Source of the DNA: DATATJ01 sp963789075
GTDB taxonomy: Bacteria > Acidobacteriota > Vicinamibacteria > Vicinamibacterales > CAVVIG01
Length of the DNA: 64,000 nt
Direction: 5' to 3'
Assembly (NCBI GenBank): GCA_963789075.1
Contig: CAWBJQ010000005.1
Coordinates: forward strand, 1 to 64,000
The position numbers were made by a program, and so were the translations under genes. Below the pieces are notes generated by a model, which worked only from the letters and a program-made list of their open reading frames with translations, had not been told where the DNA came from and ran no database searches. Of the stretch, positions 26,777-36,183 are shown piece after piece; position 1 is the first letter of the stretch; each line of letters opens with the position of its first letter.

Positions 26777-28150
26777 CACCGCACCTCCGTGACACCTTCG
26801 AACATATCCGCGGGAAGGTGAATGCCCGATGCGCGCAGGCGCTCGCAGCATTTGGGCCGGACGCCGGTGGCGCGAAATCTGCCGATGACTTTGCCGTCCT
26901 GCGTGATGCCCATCTTCTCGAAGACGAAGATCTCCTGCATGGTGATGACGTCGCCTTCCATGCCCGTGATCTCCGCGATGCTCGTCACCTTGCGCGATCC
27001 GTCGCTGAGGCGCGTCTGCTGGACCACGAACTGGATCGCCGGCGGCGATCTGCTGGCGCATCGCCCGCTCGGGGAGATTCGTCGCGCCCATCGCGATCAT
27101 CGTCTCGATGCGCGACAGCGCGTCGCGCGGCGTGTTGGCGTGGACGGTCGTGAGCGATCCGTCGTGACCCGTGTTCATCGCCTGTAGCATGTCGAGCGAT
27201 TCTTCGCCGCGCACCTCGCCGACGATGATGCGATCCGGGCGCATGCGGAGGGCGTTGATGACGAGCTGGCGCTGGCGCACCGCGCCTTTGCCCTCGACGT
27301 TCGGCGGCCGCGTTTCCAGCCGCGCGACGTGCTCCTGGTGCAGCTGCAGCTCCGCGGCGTCCTCGATGGTCACGATGCGCTCGCGATCGCCGATGAAGCC
27401 AGACAGCACGTTGAGGAGCGTCGTCTTGCCGGCGCCGGTGCCGCCGCTGATCAGCCCGTTCAGCCGCGCACGTACGCAGTGCGAGAGGAAGTCGAGCATC
27501 GGGCGCGTCAGCGCGCGCAGCGTCACCAGGTCGTCGGCCTTCAGGCGCTCCGCCGGAAAGCGCCGGATCGAGAGAATCGGGCCGTCCACCGCCAGCGGCG
27601 GGATGATCGCGTTGACGCGCGAGCCGTCGGGCAGGCGCGCGTCCACCATCGGCGAGCTGTCGTCCACCCGCCGTCCGACCGCGCTCACGATGCGGTCGAT
27701 CACGCGCAGCAGGTGGCGATCGTCCTGGAACGACGTCGGCACGCGCTCGAGCATGCCGCCGCGCTCGACGAACACGTGCTTGTAGGTGTTCACTAGGATG
27801 TCGCTGATGCTCGGATCGCGCAGCAGCGGCTCGAGCGGGCCGAGGCCGAACACCTCGTCGAGCAGCTCGCTGAGCATCGTCTCGCGCTCCGCGAGGCTGA
27901 TCGGCGCCCCCTCTTCCGCGAGCAGCTCGCCGACGAGCGTGCGGATTTCGCTCTCCGCGCGGAGGCGATCCGACTGGGCGAGCGCCTCGAGGTTGAGGCG
28001 ATTCAGCATCTTCCGATGCACGTTCGCCTTGAGCTCGACGTACTGGGCGCGCGGCTGGAGCAGTGGCGCACGCGGGACGGCGGCCTGTAGCGGCGGCGAC
28101 GGGGGCGGCGGCGGAGTCGGAGGCGTGGCGATCGACGCAAAAGGACTCAT
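26776..28150 (-). CDS. tadA: Tad pilus assembly ATPase TadA/CpaF, frameshifted
   Basis: This secretion ATPase powers Flp pilus assembly. A Pro-rich N-terminus (TPPTPPPPPSPPLQ) is followed by LRDPSISDILVNTYKHVFVE, Walker A SGGTGAGKTTLLNVLSG, ARLETRPPN, Walker B DRIIVGEVRGEESL, and the His box HDGSLTTVHANTPRDAL. The frame breaks near 27045, where one extra base separates QQIAA from the C-terminal FVVQQTRLSDGSRKVTSIA. The last residues are GVTEVR. It starts five bases after the repaired cpaE stop and overlaps tadB. Confidence 0.92.
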
Positions 28151-28155
28151 AGTGA

Positions 28156-29331
28156 TTACCAGATGGACGCGAGCTTCTGCAGACCGAGCAGATGCTTTTG
28201 GACGGCTGGACTGGCGCCGCGTGATCGGTCGGATCCAGAATCAGGCGCGTGAACTGATCGAACTGCGCGGCGATGTCGGAGTTACCCGTCAGCGCGAGCG
28301 GCACGCCGGAGTTCAGCGCGGTGGAAACGGTCTTGTAGTCGCTCGGAAACGTGTGGTGAATCGGGTGCCCCAGCGCGTTCTCGATCTGCTTGGGCGGAAT
28401 CGGGTACGGCTCGGCGGCCCTGTTCAGCAGGACGCGGACGCGCTCGCCGCACGCGCCGAGCTGCCGCACGCGATCGAGCAGCCGCTGCGCATTGCGCACT
28501 GACGGCACGTCGGGATTCGCGACGAGATACATCGTGTCCGCGGCGTACAGCGCAGCGACCGTGCACGAATTGATCTGGCTGCCGGCGTCGATGACGATGT
28601 ACTGGTACTGCCGTGCGAGCAACCGCAGCAGTTCCTCGATCGCGCTGCCGTCGGACGCGCCCGGCCGATCGAACTGGTCGGATCCGGCGAGGATCTCCAG
28701 GCCGGACTTGTGCTTGACCACCAACTCCCGCAGGAATTCGCGATCGAGACGGTGCAGGTTGTCCACGGCGTCGAGCAGCGTGTAGCGCGGACGCACGCCC
28801 AGGAACAAGCGCGACCTCGCCAAGACCCGACTTCAAATCGATGATCACGGTCGGGCGGGCGCTCAGACGCGCGAGCTCCACGGCGCAGTTGACCGCCACC
28901 GTCGTCGTGCCCGCGCCGCCCTTTGCGCCAAAGAACACCAGCGTGGTCGCCGTCGGCTTGGCGCCCTGCGCCGTTTCGCGCCGCGCCGCGGTGCGGCGGA
29001 TCGCGCCGTGAAACGTTTCCTCGACGAGCGGCCACGTGAAGAATTCGTTCGCGCCCGCGCGCATCGCCTGCAGGATGAGATCCGGATCGGAGCTCAGCGC
29101 AACGGCGAAGATGCCTGCGCCGGCAGACGCCGCACGCAGTCGCTCGATCCCCGCCATCGCCGACACGGCGTCGCCGCGGATGTCGGCGATGACGATGTCC
29201 GGCGGCACGCCATCGCGCTGCGCCCGCTCGGCGCTCACGCTGACCGGCACCGACGCCGACCGCAGAAGCCGCTCGATCTGTTTTCTGAACCCCTCATCGT
29301 CGCTGACAATGAGGCCCTGCAGTTGCGCCAT
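28156..29331 (-). CDS. cpaE: CpaE/TadZ-like pilus localisation ATPase, frameshifted
   Basis: The N-terminal about 115 residues are an atypical receiver (GLIVSDDEGFRKQIERLL, DIVIADIRG). They precede a MinD/ParA-type ATPase domain with the deviant Walker A FFGAKGGAGTTTVAVN. After a frame change near 28810 the protein continues with YIVIDAGSQINSCTVAAL, VRVLLNRAAEPYPIPP and FPSDYKTVSTALNSGVPL. A second change near 28225 gives the probable ending LLGLQKLASIW. CpaE-type proteins place the pilus machinery at cell poles. It precedes tadA directly. Confidence 0.85.
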
Positions 29332-29404
29332 GTGATCGAGACTCCTATCGGCTCTGCCGGCCCCACTCGCCCTACCAGCCTTACCTGCGTGGCTGGGCCG
29401 CCCC

Positions 29405-29430
29405 GCGCTCGGCTAAAGCCGTCGCGCTAC
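29405..29430. repeat. Dispersed repeat in the cpaC-cpaE gap
   Basis: GCGCTCGGCTAAAGCCGTCG and the following CGCTAC repeat, with two changes in 26 bases, the element found inside the E2 coding sequence at 9718-9743. Here it is intergenic. Confidence 0.75.
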
Positions 29431-29439
29431 ATCGAGGCG

Positions 29440-31367
29440 CTATCGCTTCGTTGCCTTCGCCAGTTCGGTCTGGTATTCCTTCTCGGCCGCCTTCAGCTTG
29501 CTTCGGCCTCGGCGATCGCTTTCTGCTGCTTCTTGTCGATCTCGGCCTGCCGCTTGTCCTGCTCCGCCGCTGCTTCGCCGCCACCTTCGCGGCCGCGGCG
29601 TCGCGCTTGGCCTGCTCGCGCGCCCGCTGCGCGTCCTCGCGCGCTTGCTTGGCGTCGCGCTCGTCGGTTGCCTTCTTGGCGCGGCGTTCGATTTCCGCCT
29701 GCTTCATCGCCTCTTTGGCGGCCTCGGCCTTCAGGCGCTCCTCATCCTTGTGCGCGCGCTCGAGCGCCTTCTTGTCGTCGGCGGTGAGCGGGCGAGCGGG
29801 CACGGCGGCCTGTGCGGCTCGCGCCGGCGGCGCGGCGTCGGCGTGAACCACCGAGCGCGTGGTCGGCGTCGAGCGCCGGAGACGGCGGCGGCGGCGGCAC
29901 GCGCGTCGGGTGCCGGCACGGCGTGGCGGCGGCACAGACGACGGCGGGTGCGGCCGGCGCGGCTGGCAGCACTCGACGTCGCTGACCTTCGTGAACGCCG
30001 GCGGCGGCGCCTCGAACGTCTTCTTCTCCGGCAGCGGCGCGAGCACGATTCGGGCATCCGCGGCAGGTTCGTCGTGACGCCGTGAATGTCTTCGGCAGGA
30101 TTTCCGGCGTGATCATCACGACCAGCTCGGTCTGGTTCTTCTGCGCCGACTTGCTCTGGAACAGCAGGCCGAGAATCGGGATGTCGCCGATGCCGGGAAT
30201 CTTCTGCAGCGTCGAGTTCACGTGTTGTTCATCAGGCCGGCGATGGCGAAGGTCTGGCCGTTCTCAAGCTCGATTTCGGTCTCGGTTCGCCGCGTGCTCA
30301 GCGCCGGAATGCGGAAGCCGTTCAGCGACGACCGCGTTGGTGAAGTCGAGCGTGCTGACCTCCGGCCGCACCTTCAGGTGGATGCGATCGCCGGTGACGA
30401 TCGGCGTGAAGTTCAGGCGGACGCCGAATTCCTTGTACTGGACGCTGATCGCCAGGTTGGCGCCGGAGCCCTGCGCAATCGGAATCGGGAATTTCGCCGC
30501 CGGCGAGGAAGCTGGCTTCCTTGCCGCTCTCCGCGACCAGGTTCGGCTCGGCGAGGCTCTGGAAGAGTCCCCTTGGTCTGGAGCGCCTGGATGACCGTGC
30601 CGAGCTGATGCTTCGCGTCGAAGAGGAAGAGGTTGAGGAAGTCGCTGAAGACCAGCTTGTTGCCCGAGATGCCGAATGTCGAACGTCGGCGCCGGCGCCT
30701 GACCCGTCGTGGTGCGGCCGAGGACGTTCTTGTAGCCGTTCGCGCCGGTGAAGAGGATGCGCCGAGCTCGGTCATCGCGCTGCGGCTGACTTCCGCGAAG
30801 CGCACGCGCAGCAGCACCTGGTTGCTGGCGCCGCTGTCGCGCACCTGCAGCAGCGTGACGACCTCTTCGCGCTTCTCGACGTAGCCGGCGGCGACGTTGA
30901 TCGCCTTCTCGATCACGTCCTTGCTCGCGACCGTGCCCGACAGCACGACGTCGCGGCCGTTGCTCTGGACGTCGATCTGGTCGCCGGGAAACAGCTGGCG
31001 GACCTGCTCGGCGAGCCGCGCGAGGTCGCGCTGCACGACCACCTCGTAGCGGCGGATGCCGCCGGAGCGGTCCCACACGAACATCGAAATCGTGCCCGGC
31101 ACCTTGCCGTTGATGAGCAGCTGGTTCGGGCGACGTGACGAGCGCGTCGGCGACGTCGGAGCTGGTCAGCGACACGCGCGAGATCGGCGTGGCCACGTCC
31201 ACCAGCGTCGAGCGGCCGACCAGCAGCCGGACCGAGCGCGTGTCGGTGTCGGCGACGGCGTCGTGCCGCGGCGGCGACCGCCGCGACCGGCAGCGGCGTC
31301 TGCGCGCGCATGACCGCTGGGCCGAAGACGGCGACGGAATGAAGATGAGAAGACGGATAGTCCGCAT
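29440..31367 (-). CDS. cpaC: Tad pilus secretin CpaC/RcpA with charged C-terminal tail, heavily frameshifted
   Basis: The outer-membrane secretin forms the pore for the Flp pilus. The start is an ATG at 31367 (MRTIRLLIFI). Pieces in order: RLLVGRSTLVDVATPISRVS; GKVPGTISMFVWDRSG; a BON-like region (FPGDQIDVQSNGRDVVLSG); and the secretin core, including VLLRVRFAEVSRSAMTELG, FPIPIAQGSG, FGVRLNFTPIV, and the end GDIPILGLLFQSKSAQKNQT with ELVVMITPEIL. After that comes an unusual long Lys/Glu/Ala-rich tail (ERAHKDEERLKAEAAKEAMK onward) that ends at 29440. At least eight frame changes interrupt it. It starts three bases after the probable cpaB stop. Confidence 0.82.
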
Positions 31368-31369
31368 GG

Positions 31370-32223
31370 CTACTGTGCTCCTGGCGCACGAGTTCGTGCG
31401 CACGCTTGTCACCGCGGATGATCTCAACCGTCGGCGCTTCCGACATCGGCGCCGCCGGCGCCTTCGTCGCCACCGGCGCGCGGCCCACCGCGCGCGGGGT
31501 CGCCGCGGCGATGCCGAGCAGGACGGCCGGCCTGATGCCGCGCGTCGCCGGCGTCGCCTTGTCGAGCGGGTTGCGCAGCGCGAGCTGAATCTTGCCTTCG
31601 GTGCTCGCCAGCGTCAGCCGCTCGGCTTCTTCGGGATCGACCAGCAGCGTCACGACGCTGACCGGCATCGGCTTGTTCTTGTCCGCGTCGCCGCGCTCGA
31701 TTTTCGTGCCGGCGGCCAGCACCAGGACGTTGGTGAGAATCACCTTCGACGTCATGTCCCCCTGCTGCTGCGTCGGGCTCACGGTGGCGACGACGTCCAC
31801 GTGCGTGCCGGGCAGCACGTAGCCGGCGACGCCGATCACTTCGTTGACGCGCACCGACACGGCGCGCAGCCCCGCGGGAATCGCCGGGGGCAGCCCGGCG
31901 CCGGCTTCCTTGGACGCGAGCTTCATCGGCAGGAACGGCTCGTTCTGGATGACCGGCAGAATCAGCCCGCGGCCGATCACCTCGTCCGGGTTGCTGATCG
32001 CGCCGGCCGGCATCGCGTTCGTCGGCCAGTCGATCAGGCGGACGTCGTTGCGCGTGAGTCGGCGCCGACGTCGAGGTCGACGCGGCGACGACGACCTTGG
32101 TGGTCGGAATCGGACCGTGCGGGTGCGGGTGCGCGCTGCATGTAGTTGTAGGTGGCCAGCGCGAGCGTGCCGCCCACGGTAATCGCCAGCACGAAGCACG
32201 ATGAAGACGCGAATTCGGGCCAT
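31370..32223 (-). CDS. cpaB: Tad pilus assembly protein CpaB/RcpC, frameshifted
   Basis: The protein starts at an ATG at 32223 (MARIRVF). An N-terminal membrane helix follows in another frame (FVLAITVGGTLALATYNYM). The SAF-domain region reads MPAGAISNPDEVIGRGLILP. The core has SVRVNEVIGVAGYVLPGTHV, VILTNVLVLAAGTKIERG and VTLLVDPEEAERLTLASTEG. CpaB stabilises the secretin in the periplasm. The original frame runs on without a stop. A stop at 31370, two bases before the cpaC ATG, becomes in-frame after one shift near 31385. Confidence 0.85.
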
Positions 32224-32251
32224 AAGTAATGTCCTGTTGACGCTCTTGTTA

Positions 32252-32755
32252 TTAGAACCCGAACGCCGCAATGAGCGCGCCGACGACAATCGCCGGCGCA
32301 TACGCGAACCGGTTGTTCTCCGACTGCCGCTCGATCTCGACCACGTTGGCGCCGCCGCTGCTCACCAGCGCCGCCGCGCGCGCCATCGTGACCCGCAGGC
32401 GCCGCCGTCCGAGTGCCACCGCCAGACGCCAGAACGCCGCCCGCGATCGCGGTGTAGATGAAGGCGCCGAGGATGCCCGATCGGCCCGAGCAGCGTGCCG
32501 ATGGCGGCGAACAGCTTCACGTCGCCCGCGCCGGTCGCGCCGATCACGTGTCCCGGCAGCATCAGCAGCAGTCCGCACGCGAGCCCGGCGAGCGCCATCG
32601 GGACGCCCAGCTTCGGTCACGTGCAGGAACGCCAGCGTCGATCCCGTCAGCGCGAGTCCGACCGTCAGCGGGTTCGGCACGCGGCGGCTGCGAAGATCCA
32701 CCACGGCGCCCGCGCCGCCTCCCGCCGCGACGAACCGATACGGCGACGGGATCAA
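32252..32755 (-). CDS. cpaA: Prepilin peptidase CpaA/TadV, frameshifted
   Basis: This A24-family aspartyl peptidase cleaves the Flp pilin leader. The first catalytic Asp is in VVDLRSRRVPNPLTVGLAL and the second in the GxGD motif (GHVIGATGAGDVKLFAAIG). The C-terminus is ENNRFAYAPAIVVGALIAAF. Frame changes occur near 32620, 32475 and 32400. The start is probably a TTG at 32755 that overlaps the stop of the pilin gene (TTGA). The length of about 167 residues suits the short TadV form without a methylase domain. Confidence 0.75.
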   Translation of the reverse strand: MIPSPYRFVAAGGGAGAVVDLRSRRVPNPLTVGLALTGSTLAFLHVTEAGRPDGARRARVRTAADAAGTRDRRDRRGRREAVRRHRHAARADRASSAPSSTPRSRAAFWRLAVALGRRRLRVTMARAAALVSSGGANVVEIERQSENNRFAYAPAIVVGALIAAFGF

Positions 32756-32924
32756 AAATTTTGAGCAATGGGCTGCCAGAAGACGGCGTTGATGGTGTTG
32801 CCCACCGTCGAGACGTCGCCAGGACGAACACCGCGATCAGCACGGCGAGCAGACCGTACTCGATCAAGTCCTGTCCTTCGTCGCGACGAACCAGATCGCG
32901 AACGGTGGCGAGCACACGCATCAT
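32752..32924 (-). CDS. flp: Flp-family pilin, frameshifted
   Basis: The short pilin starts MMRVLATVRDLVRRDEG. It is predicted to be cleaved after that Gly, releasing QDLIEYGLLAVLIAVFVL, the hydrophobic N-terminal helix with the Flp Glu-Tyr pair. A single shift near 32820 leads to VSTVGNTINAVFWQPIAQNF and a stop at 32752, giving about 57 residues. It lies between the other pilin gene and the peptidase gene. Confidence 0.85.
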
Positions 32925-32976
32925 GACAACCTCTTGAAAATGTCGGGGCGGGGCAACGGCCCCGCCCCCAAACGTC

Positions 32977-33155
32977 TTACGCCGCCGGAACGAGCGTCGT
33001 CGCGATGGTGTTGAAGATCGTCTTGACGCTGGTGCCCGCCGCGCCGACCGCGCCGACCGCCAGAATCGCGATGAGCGACACGAGCAGCGCGTACTCGAGC
33101 AGGTCCTGGCCTTCGTCCCGACGCGCGAACGACTTCAGATGGCTACGAGACTCAT
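32977..33155 (-). CDS. flp: Flp-family pilin, frameshifted
   Basis: This second Flp pilin has SFARRDEG, then the mature helix QDLLEYALLVSLIAILAVGA, and the tail TSVKTIFNTIATTLVPAA. I place the start at the ATG at 33155 (MSLVAI), preceded by GGGAGGAT. This requires one shift near 33138; the uninterrupted frame would otherwise extend far upstream through non-pilin sequence. It is the first gene after the sigma-54-type promoter at 33241-33256 and is likely the major pilin. Confidence 0.85.
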
Positions 33156-33569
33156 CACGATCCTCCCGGCGCGTTCCCGCGCCATCATTGTCCGAATTGC
33201 GATCCGCGTTGTCGCGTGATCGCGTGACCAGTGGTGATATCGCAACGGCCGTGCCACGGTGCGCGCCGCGCGATCGCCAATCGCTCGTCAACCGGACTGT
33301 GTTCGCGTGACGTTTACGCGCCGCGGCGCGACGCGAGTGATGCGGCGGCAGATGCGTGCAGCGCTGGCTGGCACGGCGCACATTCGTAAGCCCCGCTCGC
33401 GCTTTTCGTGTGGCGCCGGGCGTCGCACGGAACCGGGATGCGCCGCCGTGGCGCCGGGATCGCGCGGAACTCCTTCATAGACAGGCGGTTTCAGCCGCTG
33501 ACGACTTCGTCGCGCGAATGGGAACGGGATTTGCGATAGCCCTGCAGCTATCCATAGGGGTGAGGTTCC
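33156..33569. promoter_or_regulatory. Divergent control region of the Tad locus
   Basis: This 414-base gene-free stretch separates the minus-strand pilus genes from the plus-strand membrane and receiver proteins. It contains a near-perfect sigma-54 promoter facing the pilins. A GGTGAGG ribosome-binding site precedes the plus-strand ATG at 33570. No other convincing element was seen. Confidence 0.6.
33241..33256 (-). promoter_or_regulatory. Sigma-54 promoter of the pilin genes
   Basis: On the minus strand the site reads TGGCACGGCCGTTGCG. This fits TGGCACG-N4-TTGC at every consensus base except the final W. Transcription would start near 33231, about 76 bases before the pilin ATG at 33155. Confidence 0.75.
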
Positions 33570-33845
33570 ATGCGGCGTGCGATGAGCGAAGCGATGATGA
33601 CGGCCGGCAGCGCGCTGGTGATCGTGATCGCGCTCGTTGCGTTCGACGATCGCGTGCGCGAGCAGGTGTCGCTGCTGGCTGTCGTCGCGGTCGACGGTCG
33701 AGCTTCGCCAGCCTGGGCGATCAGACTGCACGCCGTGTCGGCCGTCCTCATCGCGTCGGCGCACCAGCAGAGCCTGGCGCATGCGCCGCTGCTGATTTTC
33801 TCGCTCGCGGGCATCGTGCTCGTGTTGTTCATGCTGCGGACCTAG
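33570..33845 (+). CDS. Small membrane protein, unknown function
   Basis: This 91-residue protein has two or three hydrophobic segments (AGSALVIVIALVAF, LLIFSLAGIVLVLFML) separated by a polar loop. A GGTGAGG ribosome-binding site precedes its start. Its stop is directly followed by the ATG of the repeat-containing receiver protein, so the two are translationally linked. It is divergent from the pilus operon. The family is not recognised. Confidence 0.6.
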   Translation: MRRAMSEAMMTAGSALVIVIALVAFDDRVREQVSLLAVVAVDGRASPAWAIRLHAVSAVLIASAHQQSLAHAPLLIFSLAGIVLVLFMLRT

Positions 33846-36126
33846 ATGCCACTGATTCTCGCGATCGAACCCGACCCGCGGCAGGCCGCGCAGATCGCGA
33901 CCATTGCGCGCCATCGCCTCGGCGCCGAGCTGATGCTCGCCGGCACCACCGAGCAGGCGCTCGACGTCATCGGCGATCGGGTGCCCGACCTCGTGCTGGT
34001 GCCGGCGCTGCTGTCGCCGCAGGACGATGCGGCGCTGGCGGCGGCGCTGCGCGTGATCGCCGCGGCGGCGCACGTGCGCACGCTGACGATTCCGGTGCTC
34101 GCCTCTGCCGCGCCGCGTGAGGCCCGCCGGACGCATGCTCGGGCGATGGCGCCGCGCGCGCGAAGCGCCCGCGCCCGATGGCTGCGACCCGGCCGTCTTC
34201 GCCGAGCAGATTTCCACGTATCTGCGGAGGCCGTCGCCGAGCGGACGACCTTCGAGCTGGAGCCGCCGATTGATCGACCGGCCGCCGAGGCGGCGGTCGT
34301 TGGCCGACTCCTTCTTCGAGCCGGCCGTGTCGGCAATTCTCGATCGGCCGGCACCCGTGATCTTCGAACCGGCGCCAGCGGCCATCGTCGAGCCGGTGGC
34401 GTCAGCGATCTTCGAGCCGCTGGCATCCGCGATCGAGCCGCCTGCGTTCGCGTTTCAGCCGGGATTTGCAGCGGTCGATCGCGGCGGCGATCCGGACGTC
34501 TTCGCGCGACCGATCTCCACGTACGTCGCCGAGACGGTCGCCGAACATCCGGTCCTCGAACCGGCGCCTGCGATTGCGGAGCGGTTCTTCGAACCGGCGC
34601 CAACCGTCGCCGATTTCGTCGTCGAGCCGGCCGCCACCGTCGAGGCGACCCCTATCGTCGCCGCCTCCGTCGAAGAACTCGTCGAACCAGCGTCAGCCGT
34701 CGCCGATTTCGTCTTCGAGCCGGCAGCCGCCGTCGAGGCGACGCCCATCGTCGCTGCCTCCGTCGAAGAACAGCTCGTCGAACCGGCGCCAACCGTCGCC
34801 GATTTCGTCTTCGAGCCGGCAGCCGCCGTCGAGGCGACGCCCATCGTCGCTGCCTCCGTCGAAGAACAGCCCGTCGAACCGGCGCCAACCGTCGCCGATT
34901 TCGTCGTCGAGCCGGCAGCCGCTGTCGAGGCAACGCCCATCGTCGCTGCCTCCGTCGAAGAACAGCTCGTCGAACCGACGCCAACCGTCGCCGATTTCGT
35001 CGTCGAGCCGGTAGCCGCCGTCGAGGCGACGCCCATCGTCGCTGCCTCCGTCGAAGAACAGCTCGTCGAACCGGCGGCAACCGTTGCCGACTTCGTCTTC
35101 GAGCCGGCCGCCACCGTTGAGGCGACGCCGGTCGCCAACGTCTCCGTTGAGGAAGAGCTCACCGAATCGGCAGCAGACTTCGCCGATTTCGTTTTCGAGC
35201 CCGCAGCCGCCGTCGAGGCGACGCCGATCGCGCGCCTCAGTCGAGGAAGAGCTCACTGAATCGACGGCAGATTTCGCCGATTTCGTCTTCGAGCCCGAGC
35301 CGCCGTCGAGGCGACGCCGATCGCCGCCGCCTCAGTCGAGGAAGAGCTCACTGAATCGACGGCAGACTTCGCCGACTTCATCTTCGAACCCGATGCCGCC
35401 GTCGAGGCGACGATCCTCGCCTTTCCGCCGGCCTTCTCACGGGTCGAAGCGCCCGCCGTCAGCGCCGTGGCAGATGCCTTCGACGAAACGCCCTTCGTCG
35501 TCGAGGTGTCCGCTCAAACGCTGGACGACGTCGACTTCGACGTCTCTGACATCATCGAGATCGATCTGTCTGACGAGACGCTCGGCCATGTCGCCGACGA
35601 AGAGCCGGTGTTCGAATTGAGCATGGACGATGGCGCTGACGAGTTCGCCATCGAGGAGCCGAGACCGATTCATGTTCCGTTGTCGCGTGGTCAGTGTTCC
35701 AGCGGCGATGGACACGGCGCCGGAGTTGTTCGCCGATGCTGACGTCGATCAGCCGCAGGCTACGTCCGATTTCGAGCTGTGGATGCCGCTCTCGGTCGGC
35801 GCCACGCGTCTCTGGCCGGCGATCGAGGGGGTTGCGTCGGAATTCGTGGATCTGTCAATCGTGCCGGTCGCGGCTCCGCCGCGCCGAAGTCCGAGCATCC
35901 GGAGTGGACCGAGCTGATCGCCTCGCTGCGGCAGGACATGGAACGGCGCCGCGACCCGGTGGCGCCGACGCCGATCACTCGCGTCGTCCCGCGGCGCAAG
36001 AGCAAGCCCGTGCAGGACGAGTGGGGCTTCTTCGATCCGCAGCAGTGCGGCTTCGCGGCGCTGCTGGCGAAGCTCGATGAAATCACCGAAGCAAGCGACG
36101 AGCAGCCCGCCTCCCGCCTCGCCTGA
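33846..36126 (+). CDS. Degenerate receiver-domain protein with acidic 32-residue repeats, frameshifted
   Basis: The N-terminal about 95 residues resemble a receiver (MPLILAIEPDPRQAAQIATI, then PDLVLVPALLSPQDD), but the phospho-acceptor Asp position appears to be Val-Pro. After a shift near 34110 comes a Phe-Glu-Pro-rich region. About nine copies of an acidic 32-residue unit follow (TVADFVVEPAAAVEATPIV with ASVEEQLVEP), then an Asp-rich segment (DDVDFDVSDIIEIDLSD). The C-terminus is DEWGFFDPQQCGFAALLAKL. Further shifts near 35230, 35300, 35690 and 35885 break the frame. It may act as an extended scaffold near the pilus; the function is unknown. Confidence 0.6.
34600..35410 (+). repeat. Tandem 96-bp coding repeat, about nine copies
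   Basis: The recurring GAT/GAC-TTC codon pair falls at 34612, 34705, 34801, 34897, 34993, 35089, 35185, 35279 and 35374. Spacing is 93 once, then 96 five times, then 94 and 95. The last two spacings break the reading frame. Confidence 0.92.
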
Positions 36127-36183
36127 CCCGCTCCGCGAATTCTCGGCCGGTCGCGAGATACCGAGCGTCGAAGCGCGCGCAGC

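Noticed and set aside
34455..35256. Long open frames on the minus strand opposite the 96-bp repeats
   Set aside because: They are mirror images of the repeat on the coding strand, consist of Ser/Thr/Ala or Arg/Asp runs, and have no known domain. The plus-strand frame joins a receiver and a conserved-looking C-terminus.
34600..35410. Possible CRISPR array because of regular spacing
   Set aside because: The whole 96-bp unit repeats without unique spacers and keeps an open reading frame, which indicates a protein repeat.
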